Shown here: positions 46,482 to 57,168 of the stretch, one piece after another
Position numbering within the stretch: position 1 is the stretch's first letter
Layout: each line of letters starts with the position of its first letter
Translations under genes and position numbers: made by a program
The notes under the pieces: model-generated
Database searches by the model: none
The model's input: the letters and a program-made list of their open reading frames with translations, nothing else
Told to the model about the DNA's origin: nothing
DNA from: Molossus alvarezi
Lineage: Eukaryota; Chordata; Mammalia; Chiroptera; Molossidae
Direction of reading: 5' to 3'
Assembly (NCBI GenBank): GCA_037176705.1
Contig: CM073889.1
Coordinates: 52,197,596-52,261,595 of the forward strand
DNA length: 64,000 nt

Positions 46482-46499
46482 TCCCGGGTTTCGGCACCA
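46482..46499 (-). promoter_or_regulatory. ERV-F primer-binding site, tRNA-Phe
   Basis: Minus strand TGGTGCCGAAACCCGGGA, two bases from the 5' LTR. It is complementary over all 18 bases to the 3' end of tRNA-Phe (..TCCCGGGTTTCGGCACCA). The letter F in ERV-F follows this primer. Confidence 0.92.
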
Positions 46500-46501
46500 G
46501 A

Positions 46502-46912
46502 TGTAAGGTAGCCAGGTGCCGCCGGTGGGAGGTGGGAAGAAACCAAAGAGCCAAACAGCCGAATAAGCAGAAAACAGGCTTTATTGGGTACACTCCGGGC
46601 GGGTTCACAGACTCCGGGGGTTGAGTCCAAGAAGCCGCGCCCGATGCTGGGGTTTGTGATTTTTATATCTGCGCCTGTGGCAGCGGGAACTTGTTGTTAG
46701 GGTTAGGTCCTGAGGGGCTATGCATGGGGGCCCCTGGAATGTGAGTCTATTGTCCTGGAGCAAACAGTTCCTGGACTAGGACAGGAGAATGGGACAGGAG
46801 TTGATCTATGAGTTTGGGGCAAACATTCCTGAAACAGGGTGGGAGTTTAGGTTGGGAAAGCGAGGTAATGGCTGAGCAGTTTGCCTGGTGCCAGTTCCCA
46901 GGCTCTCGGACA
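46502..46912 (-). mobile_element. ERV-F 5' LTR
   Basis: 411 bp, TGTCCGAGAG...CCTTACA on the minus strand. TATA-like ATATAAAAAT is the complement of about 46660-46668 and AATAAA the complement of 46580-46585, which places R between about 46635 and 46560 and a short U5 down to 46502. U3 is about 275 bp. It would drive the proviral transcript towards lower coordinates. Confidence 0.92.
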
Positions 46913-47209
46913 GCTTGTTCAGCCTCTGGCCCAGCTCTGCACTGTGGAGCCGCTTGGGAGCGTAACCCGAGGGCACTGCTCACAGCTAAGGCAGCTGCCG
47001 AGTTCCTGACCGTGGCCTCCCATCCCCCGTCTCGCACCTTCGCAAGCCTACCAGGATTGAGTCAGTGTCCCTGGTTATATGGTCCTCGCAAGCTGCTTTT
47101 CTGTTGGTTTTTCCCGTCGATTTTTCTGTGTTATAGTTGTAATTCCAGTTTGGTTCTGGGAGACGGTTTGTGTAGCTTCCGTTCACTGCGCCACCATTTT
47201 GGAATCTCC
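46913..47209 (-). mobile_element. L1-F, 5' end of 5' UTR
   Basis: Last 297 bases of L1-F beyond ERV-F, aligned with L1-H 35850-36130. The 5' terminus on the minus strand reads GGAGATTCCAAAATGGTGGCG, with a YY1-like ATGGTGGC. The L1-F target duplication follows at once. Confidence 0.9.
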
Positions 47210-47225
47210 AAGGTTTACTTTTTTA
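47210..47225. repeat. Target-site duplication of L1-F, right copy
   Basis: 'aaggtttactttttta', identical to 25089-25104. Confidence 0.9.
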
Positions 47226-48450
47226 AAGCTCTTTGTAAATTATTGAGGTGTAGCTAAAGGTTAAGGGTTAAGAAACACTAGCCTGTAGATAAAAATTGAG
47301 ATAACTAATAAAAGAAAAAAATGGATGTCTGCTTTTTTACTTTGGCTTTTTAATTGAAGTTGCTCTGTGGAGGTCTGAACAAAATCCTTTATTGCAGGAA
47401 TGTGAGCCTAGGCTCATTTGGCTCTAAGGATGAGGGTGTGCTTATGCCCTCCAGCTCAAATCTCAGGCATTCTTAGGCAACTGAGAATCTTTATGGAGGG
47501 GAGAGGAAAGGCTGAGACGTGGAAAAGTTTGAAGCTTGACACACAGCACATTTTAACCCAGTACACAGTATATCTGGAGGTTTATTCAGACTCTGCAGAT
47601 CTCAAAATAAAACTAAAAATAGAAAATTGTGCCTTGAAGATCAGAAAGTTCCAGCCCCAAGCCTTCATTAAAACTCCTGACTTACAGAAATGGAAAGATT
47701 TAACTAGAATTGATATCAACTTAAAATAGCCATAATGTAGCTCCTGTGATGCCAAAATTAATTTTTGCATTAGAAAAAGTTAACTTTACAATTAAAACTG
47801 AATGAACAGGAAGCTTACCTTGATTGCAAACTGGAAACTCCTAGAAGGAGCACAAATCAATTACATAGAAAACCAGAAAGGCTGATTTTAGGCAAGAGGA
47901 GAACAGTGTTTGTATATATTTCTTTCTCTAGGACAGTGGTGGATTTGCAAAAAAAAATTTTATTTAATGTTAAATATAGTGCTGGCTATTCTGACCTATT
48001 CCAATTAAAATACATACTGGGAGCAAGGCAACAGAATTGCCAAATAATATCTGCTGTGAAGCTGTAGAAGAGTCTTTCTATCATAGAAAGCCAAGTCACC
48101 TTAAAAAGGATTGTAGAAAACCAAAATTGGACTTAGAAAGAGAAAAAAAATAAAAAATAAAAAAATAAACATAGGTTTGCCCCAAGGGTACTTCCCCTCT
48201 CCTCACTGATAGTTTGGGAGAAGTTAAAATTCTCATTAAAAAAAAAAAGGAAGGCCCTCCTAGATACTGGAGCTATGTTATCCGTTCTTAGCCTCACCCA
48301 ACTAATCACCTTCTCCTTTAGAGTAAAGCTTCTGTACAAATGGCAGAAATATTTAATCAATGTTTTTAAATTAAAACCTATTTCCTTCCAACTAGGGAAT
48401 GTTATGGGACAATATATATCTTTGCCCATCAAATCTGTCCCAATTCACCT
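47226..48450 (+). pseudogene. ERV-A gag-pro fossil
   Basis: Resumed ERV-A interior on the + strand. At 48076-48114 the codons read F-Y-H-R-K-P-S-H-L-K-K-D-C, a nucleocapsid knuckle of CX2CX4HX4C layout with its first two cysteines lost. At 48251-48295 the codons read KALLDTGAMLSVLS, the active-site block of a retroviral protease, with DTGA at 48263-48274. The two motifs lie in different frames, separated by an A-rich stretch (48142-48170) and other decay. Upstream gag is unreadable. Position and strand agree with a + strand provirus between the LTRs at 7134 and 58258. Confidence 0.7.
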
Positions 48451-48639
48451 CATGAGGTGATGTGTTTACTTGTTTTTTTTGTTGTTGTTGTTTGTTTTTT
48501 AAATTAGTGATGCCCACATATAGTTTTTTCAGAAGGGCAATATGTGTTGTGGATGAAAAGGGGTCACATGCTAACTTGACAATCTCAGGGAAGACCTGTG
48601 TGGCAGTGTTTCAAACTCAAAGACCTAAATTAACCCCAA

Positions 48640-49040
48640 AGGATGGTCTTAAATGAAAACTTTCTAACTAAAAGCAGATTATGGCAGGTAGTCATATCCT
48701 AGCCTGGCATCTTTTCTGACAAAAGTCAATCTTTGCCTTAACTGAGCTTGTTTATTGTCTTTTTGCATTTGCAATAACATATCTTTGGAATGTTTGTATG
48801 TGTCAATCATTTTACTTTTCATCCAATCCCAGAGGTGTCCCTGCTTTGTTTTCTCCCACCTCTCTAATCTATCACCAATGGATTTCATATAACTCATTTG
48901 TGTCTTCTCTTTTGATTGTAATGTATAAAATAAGGGGAAAAACGGCCATTCTCTGAAATATTATTTCAGTCTATTGAGATTTTGCTTCCTGATAATTGTC
49001 AACAGTTTGACTCAAATAAACTCACAAAAATTCATAACAG
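48640..49040 (+). mobile_element. LTR-like module (unidentified family)
   Basis: Contains TATAAAA at about 48928, AATAAA at about 49015 and an end 'ttcataaca' at about 49038. The spacing and order are typical for TATA, R and poly(A) in an LTR. The start is unclear and no second copy or target duplication was found. Could be a solo LTR inside ERV-A, or chance AT-rich motifs. Confidence 0.4.
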
Positions 49041-49450
49041 GTTTAAATGTTTCTTATGTTGACAATATTTAGAACTAAATGAACCAGATACTGAACCAAA
49101 GGAGGAAATGATGACATTAAAGGAACCGCCCAGGAGAAAACTAATATTGAGAATGATTGGATGTGTGCTAACCATCTTTTCTTCATTATTAACTTCCATG
49201 AGAACCTCAAGGATAACTTAACAGTAACTCTCTTTTCCCAATGAGGGGGAGCAGTTCTCTCTCTCCTAGGCCTCCTAAAGGACCAGGGATTTGAAAAACA
49301 TGTAAGGCAGGGAAAGAGGTCATTAATCCAACTACTAAAAACCAGAGTTGTACGATGAGTTTTTCACATGAGCAGACAAAGGTATCAGGCACCCTTTGTA
49401 TGGACAGACCCAATAGAGGGGATCCTCAGTGAGGCTAGCTAAGGCTGGGG
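49041..49450 (+). other. ERV-A interior, unclassified
   Basis: No clear gene. A short frame at about 49130-49215 encodes basic residues followed by the hydrophobic run 'MIGCVLTIFSSLLTS', which could be the leader of a decayed env, but nothing downstream supports it. Confidence 0.3.
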
Positions 49451-49479
49451 GTCATTAAGTGAGAGATGCCTCACTTGAA

Positions 49480-49705
49480 TAAGTGCCTGCAGGATTGGGA
49501 CACCAGATGCCTACAGAACTGAGACACTGGGTGCCTGCAGGATTGGGGCACTGGGTGTATGCATGTAGGGGTATTGTGGGTGTCTGAAGTACTGGGACAC
49601 CAAATATCTGCAATAGGGGTTGCTGCTGGGTATCTGCAGTATTGGGGCAGCAAGTGACTATGTGATTTGGGGCATGAGGTGCTTGTTGGATGTCTGCAGG
49701 ATGGC
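49480..49705. repeat. Minisatellite, period about 24-27 bp
   Basis: About nine imperfect units of the form 'gcctgcaggattggggcactgggt' run in tandem with substitutions and small length changes. No coding meaning is implied. The following 49706-49826 holds nothing recognisable. Confidence 0.75.
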
Positions 49706-50657
49706 TCAAAGAGCCCAGAGTAGCAGAGACACCTCTAACTCTCAGCTTGGAACATATCTGTCTCTCCATAGATGGGGAAAAAGTCCACAGTGCCTCAAGA
49801 TACCCCTTTGGGTTGGTTATCAAAAATGGCAGTGGAGTGAATGGAAGCTACACAGACCATCTCCCAGGACCAAACTGGAATTACAACAAAAATAAAGACA
49901 AATCATCAGGAAAAGGCAACCAAAAAGCAGCTTGGAGGACCACATAACCAGGGACACTGACTCAATCCTGGTAGGATTGCAGAGATGCAAGAGGGGCTGG
50001 GAGCCCACAGTCAGCAGCAGCCTTGGCAGGGAGCTGTGGCCTTGGCTGGGAGCGGCAGTGGCCTCCGCTGGGAGCAGCACCCTTGGGTTAAACTCTCAAG
50101 CAGCTCCACAGTGCAGAGCCAGGACAGAGGCTAACTAGCAGCAGCCACTCACCTTGGGCTCTGGGAGAAGGAGGGCAGACTGGACTGGAATTGTGTGAGA
50201 ACACTCAGGATTTGAAGGGCGCTCAGAGCTTTTCCTGAGTTGCAGCCAAGCAGGAATGTGGTCATCTTATTCCTTCCCAGGGCCCTGGGGAGAGGCATCG
50301 GCCCATCCCTCACAGATTCAACTCCACCCGGTGGCCATTGAAATGCTAATTGAGGCCCATTAACAACCAACATCTGCCCCAGCCTCCGAAAATTCTCTTA
50401 CACTGAGCACCTAAGGGAGTGTTTCATTCAACTGAGAAGCCAAGGTTCTTCAGGTGCCAGCTACTTATAGCTTCCAGGCCAAAAGCTAGAGGATAACTGT
50501 ATTATTCCCTGGGCCAGCAACTCTATCCAGGAAAGTAAAACTTGACAGTGGTGTTTAACATGGGTCCTCCCTGCCTCATCCAAACCCAGGAGAGGGAGCC
50601 AAAAACAGCAGGACACCAACACCCACAGGGAAAATTTGGCAGGCTCCAAAGCCCACT

Positions 50658-51690
50658 GTGATAGCCAAATTGGTGAAACGCAGAAACAAAAGCCAAATGA
50701 AAGAACAAGAGACCTCTACGAAAGAAGAGATAAATGAGGTGCAGTGTACCAAGTTAACAGAACTAGAATTCAGAGCCATGATCTTGAGGAAGCTCAACAG
50801 CATGTGTAAGGACATGAGCACCATGAGTAAAGACATAGAAATGCTGAAAATCAACCAGTTGGAAATTCAAAAGCACCATGAAGAAATGAAGAATGACGTA
50901 TCAGAAATAAAGAACACATTGGAAGGTCTAAATAGCAGAGTACAGGAAACTGAGGACCAGATCAGTGGATCAGAAGATAGGGTAAAAAAAAATGAACCAA
51001 TCAGAAAAACAAAATGAAGCAAAATTAAAAAATAGGAAGACAGCTAAAGACAACTGTGGAACAACTGGAAACGTAATAATATTTGCATAAGAGCCCCTGA
51101 AGAAGAAGAAAATGAGCAAGGGTTAGACAATATATTTGAAGAAATGGTGACAGAAAACTTCCCTATTTTGGTGAAGGAAGAAGGAATTCAAGTTAAAGAA
51201 GCACAGAGAGCCCCGAGTAAGAAGAACCCAAACAGGCCCACACCAACACATAGTAATCAAAATGCCAAAACTTAAAGACAAAGAGAGAATCATAAAAACA
51301 GCAAGGGAGAAGCAACGGGTTACCTACAAAGGAAACCCCATAAGGCTCTCAGCTGACTTCTCAAAAGAAACACAACAGGCCAGAAGGGAATGGCAGGAGG
51401 TAATCAAGGTCATGAAAAACAAGGATCTGAATCCAAGACTACTCTACTCAGCTAGGCTATCATTCAAAATAGAAGGTCAAAAAGAGCTTCCCAGACTTCA
51501 GAGAGAGGAAAACCACAGAACTTATATGCATGTATGCATGAAAAATGGAAATGGACAGCAAAGCTGAGGACAGGGCAGGGAGAGAGAGGGAGGGGGGAAT
51601 CAGTGGGGAAAAAAGGAGAAACATCTGTAACAAAAATAAATAAAATAATTTTAAAAAAAGAACTTCCCACACCAAAAAAATAAATAAAAT
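50658..51690 (+). pseudogene. L1-I ORF1, broken
   Basis: Coiled-coil part open over 50658-51017 (119 codons, '..IAKLVKRRNKSQMKEQ'). RRM blocks follow out of frame, then a C-terminal piece over 51262-51567. A 160-bp L1 3' fragment interrupts the end. Close to L1-H ORF1 in sequence. Confidence 0.85.
51497..51657 (+). mobile_element. Tiny L1 3' UTR insertion in L1-I ORF1
   Basis: About 160 bases of L1 3' UTR ending in 'aataaataaaataattttaaaaaaa'. It is flanked by duplications 'aaagagcttcccagac' and 'aaagaacttcccacac'. A strongly 5'-truncated L1. Confidence 0.75.
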
Positions 51691-51780
51691 AGCACCAAAC
51701 CAGCACTGCAAGAAATAGTAAAAGAACTGCTGTAATTAGCAGGAGAAATAGGAAGAAAAATATAACCACATTAAACAAAA

Positions 51781-54700
51781 ATGGCAATAAATAAGTACAT
51801 ATTAATAGTCAACTTAAATGTAAGTACATTGAATGCTCTGATAAAAAGACACAAAATAGCTGATTAGATAAGAAAGCATGACTCATATATATGTTGTTTA
51901 CAAAAGACCCACCTCAAAACAAAAGACTCGCATTGGTGAAAAGTGAAGGGATGTAAAAAAAAAATCTTCCAAGCAAACGGAAAGGAAAAAAAAGGTGGGG
52001 TAGTAATACTCATATCTGATAAAATGTATTTCAAAATGAAGGCCATAACTAGAGACAAATAAGACCACTACATAATATTGAAAAGATCTATCCAACAGGA
52101 AGATATAACCTTGATAAACATATATGCACCCAATATAGGAGCACCAAAATATATTAAAATCTTCTGGAGGACTTCAAAGGAGAAATCAATAGCAATACAA
52201 TCATTGCAGGGGACATCAACACCCCGCTGACATCACTGGATAGATCCTCTAGGCAAAAAATTAGCTAGGAAACAGAGACTCTAAATAAAGCACTAGACCA
52301 AATGGATTTAATAGATATCTACAGAGAATTACACCCCAAAACTACAGAATACACATTCTTCTCAAGTGCACATGGGGCATTCTCAAAAATAGACCACATG
52401 TTAGGGCACAAACAAATTCTCTACAAGTTCAAGAATACTGAAATCCTATCAAGCATCTTCTCAGATCACAATGGCATGAAACTAGAAATCAATTGCTACA
52501 AGAACATGCAAAGACATTTGAACACATGAAAGCTAAATAGCATGTTATTAAACAATAAATGGGTTACCAAGGAGATCAAGAAAAAAAAAAAACTTCCTGG
52601 AATCTAATGAAAATAAAGACAAAACAACACAAAATCTATGGAATGCAGCAAAAGCAATTCTGAGAGGGAAGTTCATAGCACTACAGCCCTACCTTAGAAA
52701 ACAAGAAAAATCTCTAATAGACTATCTAACCTCACAACTTAAAGAACTAGAGAGCCAACAAAAAGAAAACCCCAGAGCAAGTGGAAGGAAGGAAATAGTA
52801 AAGATTGGAGCAGAAATAAATGACATAGAGTCCAAAAAAACAATTCAAAGGATCAATGAAACAAAGAGCTGGTTTTTAGAAAAGATAAACAAGATTGATG
52901 GACCCTTAGCTAGACACACCAAAAAACAAAGAGAGAGAACCCAAATACACAAAATCAAAAATAAATGAGAAGTAACAACTGACACCGCAGAAATACAAAA
53001 TATCGTCAACAACTACTATGAACAATTATATGGCAACAAATTCGGCAATCTAAGCAAAATGGACAACTTTCTACAACACAGAGTCTCCCAAAAGTGGACC
53101 AGGTAGAGATAGAAAACTTGAACAGACCAATAACAACAGAAGAAATTGAAGATGTAATCAAGACTCTCCCAGCAAACAAAAGACTAGACCCAGATGGCTT
53201 CATGGGGGAGTTTTACCAAACATTAAAACAAAACAAAACAAACACTAAAACCCATTCTCCTCAAACTATTCAAAAAAATTTAAGAAGAAGGAAAACTTCC
53301 AAACATGTTTTATGAAGCCAGCATAATTCTAATTCCAAAACCAGGAAAAGATACTACAAAGCAAGAAAACTACAGGCCAAGATCCCTGATGAACATAGAT
53401 GCTAAAATCCTGAACAAAATACTACCAAATCAGATCCAGCAACACATCAAAAAAATTATTCACCATGACCAAGTGGGATTCATCGCAGGGATGCAAGGCT
53501 GGTACAATATTCGCAAATCAATAAATATGATACACCGCATAAACAAAATGAAGACTAAAACCACATGATCATATCAATAGATGCAGAAAAAGCCTTCAAC
53601 AAAATCCAGCATCCATTTCTGATAAAAACGCTCAGCAATGTAGGAATAGAGGGATCATATCTCAACATAATAAAGGCCATATATGAAAGACCTACAGCCA
53701 ACATCATACTCGATGGGCAGAAACTAAAAGCATTTCCATTAGGAACAGGAACAAGACAGGGATGCCCACTTTTGCCACTCTTATTTAACATAGTATTGGA
53801 AGTCTTAGCCACAGCAATCAGACAGGAAGAAAAAATAAAAGCGATCCAATTTGGAAAGGAGGAAGTGAGACTGTCATTATTTGCACATGACATGATATTA
53901 TATGTAGAAAACCCCAAAGACTCCATCAAAAATTTATTAGACTTAATAAATGAATTTGGCAACATAGCAGGATACAAAATTAATGTCAAGAAATTGATGG
54001 CATTCTTATACAACAATGATGAACTCGCAGAAAGAGAAACTAAGAAAACAATCCCATTTACCATTGCAGCAATAATATTTAGATACCTAGAAATAAACTT
54101 AACCAAAAGAAAAAAAAAACAAAAACTATTAGTAGAAAACCACAAGTCATTGAAAAAATAAATAGAGGAAGATATAAAAAAGTGGAAGCACATACCTTGT
54201 TCATAGATTGAAAGAATTAACATAATTAAAATGTCCATATTACCCAAAGCAGTCTATATATTCAATACAGTGTCCATCACAATACCATCGACATACTTAA
54301 CAGAACTAGACCAAATACTTCAATAGTTCATATGGAACCAAAAAAGACCTCAAGTAGCCACAGCAATATTGGAAAAGAAAAGCAAAGTAGGAGGGATCAC
54401 ATTACCAGATTTCAGGTTATACTACAAAGCCACTGTAATCCAAACAGCCTGGTACTGGCACAAGAACAGGCATATAGACCAGTGGAACAGAACAGAGAAC
54501 CCAGAAATGGACCCAAGGCAATACGCTCAATTAATATTTGACAAAGGTGGCAAGAGCATACAGTGGAGTAAGGACAGCCATTTTAATAAATGGTGCTAGG
54601 AAAATTGAACAGCTACATGCAAAAAAATGAAACTAGACCATCAATTTACACCCTACACAAGAATAAACTCAAAATGGATAAAAGACTTAAATGTGACTCA

Positions 54701-55112
54701 TGAATCTATAAAAATCCTAGAAGAAACTGTAGGCAACAAAATTCCAGACATCATATGCAGCAGAATTTTCAATGATCACCAAAGGCAACAGACACAAAGG
54801 AGAAAATGAACACATGGGACTACATCAAACTCAAAAGCTTCTGTACAGTAAAAGATACAATTATCAAAATGGAACAGCTACCCACTGTATGGGAGAGCAT
54901 AACTGCCAATGATATATCAGATAAGGGGTTAATTTCTGATACATATAGAGAGTTCATACAACTCCATAAAAGGAAGACAAAGAACCCAATTAAAAAATGG
55001 GCAGAGGAACTAAATAGACACCTCTTCAAACAGGACATACAAATGGCTAAGAAACATATGAAGAAATGCTCATCATCACTAATCATCAGAGAGATGCAAA
55101 TTAAAACCACCA
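51781..55112 (+). pseudogene. L1-I ORF2, broken and 3'-truncated
   Basis: Starts at 51781 with ATGGCAATAAATAAGTAC. The endonuclease is full of stops; 52302-52529 keeps '[12 protein letters not shown]'. The RT is best kept at 53565-54161 (198 codons), where the catalytic FADD reads '[10 protein letters not shown]', a changed key residue. The C-terminal piece at 54806-55112 ends at the deletion. Confidence 0.85.
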
Positions 55113-55469
55113 ATTTCTTTTACCTTTTCCAAAAGCTCTCCTATTCAGCTCAAAATGTTTATAGATAATTGGCTTTATGAAACCAATGTCCAAAGAGAAG
55201 CTTCAAGAAATATTATCTCAGCTATCTTTTAAAATGCAAGCTTCTGGGCAGTAATCCTTATAGAAAGGAAAAATCTTAGCTATCTGAGCAGATCAATTAA
55301 CTTATTTCAGCTGTTAAACATTGATTCCTGGACAAGTAAACCTACTTTTGTTTTTTTATTACAAAAAAGCTAGAAAATAGATTTGGAGGTGTTACTTTTT
55401 AGTTGCCACACAACTAAGAGTTAATAATTTTAATTACTAAGAAAAAAATTATACAGTTTTTATGATAGA

Positions 55470-55687
55470 GCCTGGCCAGTGTGGCTCAGTGGTTGATATT
55501 GACCCATGCACCAAGAGGTTGCTGGTTTGATTCCTGGTCAGGGCACATGCCCAGGTTGTGGGCCAAATCCTCAGTGGGGGGGCATGCAGGAGGTGGCCAA
55601 TTAATGTTCTCTGTCATTAATGTTTGTACCTCTCTCTCTCCCTTCCTCTCTCTCTAAAGTCAATAGATAAAAAAAACAAATTTTAAA
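55470..55687 (+). mobile_element. SINE type 2
   Basis: Head 'gcctggccagtgtggctcag', body 'gggcacatgcccaggttgtg', A-rich tail. Duplications 'tttatgataga' at 55459-55469 and 55689-55699. Confidence 0.9.
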
Positions 55688-56199
55688 TTTTATGATAGAA
55701 GGTATAAGAGATGGAGATTTTTTTAAAAGAAAGAAAGGTGTTCTAAAACTGGTTATTTCTGAATGGGTAAAAAAGGTCTGTGAAAATTATAAAAAGGTTT
55801 GTGAAGAGAAATCTTTGAAAAAAATTATAAATAAGCTAAATAATTAATTTGATAAAGTACATACATTTAAATATCAAAATTAAGCTAGTACAAAGTTGGA
55901 GTTTGGTTCTTTTCAACTTTGTTAAAAGGAAAATAATTTTTTTTTTTTTTTTGCTTTTCAGACATAAGAATACATTTTTAAAACATTTTGATAAATTATA
56001 TAGTTTTCTCCCTGTCTAATCCCCCCAGGATTTGGCAATTCTTAATAAGTGAGTCATAGCAATTTGTCTTTTTACATGAATTCAATAATACCAGTTTTCA
56101 ATTGTGGTTTTTATTAACCAAAATTTTGACTGGATGTCATGTTTGAGAGAACCATGCCTGACTCTGGATGCTACTAGAAAGCCTTAAGAAACGAAGACT

Positions 56200-56390
56200 G
56201 CCTGGGTGGTGTGTCTCAGTGGTTGAGCATCGACCAATGCACCATGAAGTTGCCAGTTTGATTCCCAGTCAGGGCATATGCCCAGGTTGTGGACCAAATT
56301 CCCAGGATGTTCTCTCTCATCACTGTTTCTATCTCTCTCTTCTCTCCTTTCTGCTCTCTAAAGTCAATAAAGAAAAAAAATTCAAAAGAA
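56200..56390 (+). mobile_element. SINE type 2, shortened
   Basis: Head 'gcctgggtggtgtgtctcag'. An internal segment after 'ccaaattccca' is missing relative to other copies. Duplications 'aagaaacgaagact' (56186-56199) and 'aagaaacaaatact' (56391-56404). Confidence 0.85.
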
Positions 56391-56514
56391 AAGAAACAAA
56401 TACTGAGTGTAAAACCAATAGAGCACCTTGAAGAAATGGTCTGGTACCTTCCTTAGTCATATGGTTCATGGCAGTCTTTTCAGGTAAGGAATAAAGGTTG
56501 CTTTCCTGAGAGAT

Positions 56515-57168
56515 TAAAACCAGACAATGAATGGATCTGGCCTGCCTGTTGCTACTTGAGCCAATTAAGCAGGGACAAGGTTGAATTGTATATGAGCATT
56601 TATTCCAATATTGCCAGCATTATGGGAACACAGCAGATCATCCCTGAAAAATCTGCCCTACACTTTCTCAATAGCCAGTTGCTTATATTGGGTAGCTATG
56701 TGGGGAAAGGCAGGTAGACAAAAAGGAACAATAGGTAAAATGGTTATGGATTATGGGCATGGAGAAGTAAAAGGAATAACAATGGGTAAAACTGTTACAG
56801 ATTAGTAGGCAAAAGGAACAACAATAGGTAAAATGATTACAGATTACAGGTGATGGGAAAGTAATGTGAGCTGGGGATTATGGGCTCAGGGCCATGAAGG
56901 GTTATCTTCAGGACTCCGCTTCCAGTGCTCCAAGGTTGTTAGTCATCTGATGATGAGGGGGCAGTTCTTGAATAAGAAGGATGGACAGCATTCCTGAGGT
57001 TAACTCTCGAGGAAACAATTCCCTGCCAGGTTAGAAGGGGCTTTTTTAAATCAGAACAAAGCAATCACAATAAACAGAGTGAGGTGTTTAACATTTTTTA
57101 TAACTATGGCTGGTGCTCCCCTATGATTAATTTTCTATTATTCTATTATTCTCTCTTTGCCCCTTTCA
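56515..57168 (-). mobile_element. Solo ERV-B LTR (copy B3) inside ERV-A
   Basis: Third copy of the ERV-B LTR, with AATAAA as the complement of 56599-56604. It is flanked by 'agat' (56511-56514) and 'agac' (57169-57172), a 4-bp duplication typical of gammaretrovirus-like integration. ERV-A sequence continues across it, aligned with ERV-B around 9530. Confidence 0.8.

Larger units (their letters stand above)
38663..46912 (-). mobile_element. ERV-F, gammaretrovirus-like provirus (8.25 kb)
   Basis: A complete minus-strand provirus inserted in the L1-F 5' UTR. Order in its own sense: 5' LTR, tRNA-Phe primer site, leader with splice donor, gag, UGA, pro-pol, env overlapping pol, 3' LTR. About 22 differences over roughly 411 aligned LTR bases by eye (about 5 percent) imply an insertion several to some tens of millions of years old. 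A SINE later entered env. Stops and frameshifts in gag and env make it defective. The Phe primer, two-knuckle gag and CX6CC TM resemble ERV-F-type class I viruses (inference). Confidence 0.93.
49827..55112 (+). mobile_element. L1-I, plus-strand L1 lacking its 3' end
   Basis: Starts with the L1 5' terminus ('aaaaatggcagtggagtgaa', near 49824) and a 0.8-kb 5' UTR like L1-H, then ORF1 and ORF2. It stops abruptly in ORF2 at 'gatgcaaattaaaaccac', before the C-terminal knuckle. No 3' UTR or A-tail is present, so the 3' end was lost by deletion after insertion. Confidence 0.85.
55113..56514 (+). mobile_element. ERV-A interior, 3' part (decayed)
   Basis: AT-rich. From about 55960 it matches the reverse complement of ERV-B 9520-9900 ('ttctccct..', 'caattgtggtttttattaac', 'ataaaggttgctttcctga'). 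No open frame survives. Two SINEs lie within it. Confidence 0.6.

Noticed and set aside
49480..49705. CRISPR array or coding repeat (minus-strand 122-codon frame)
   Set aside because: Short imperfect tandem units without spacers; the frame is a by-product of the repeats.
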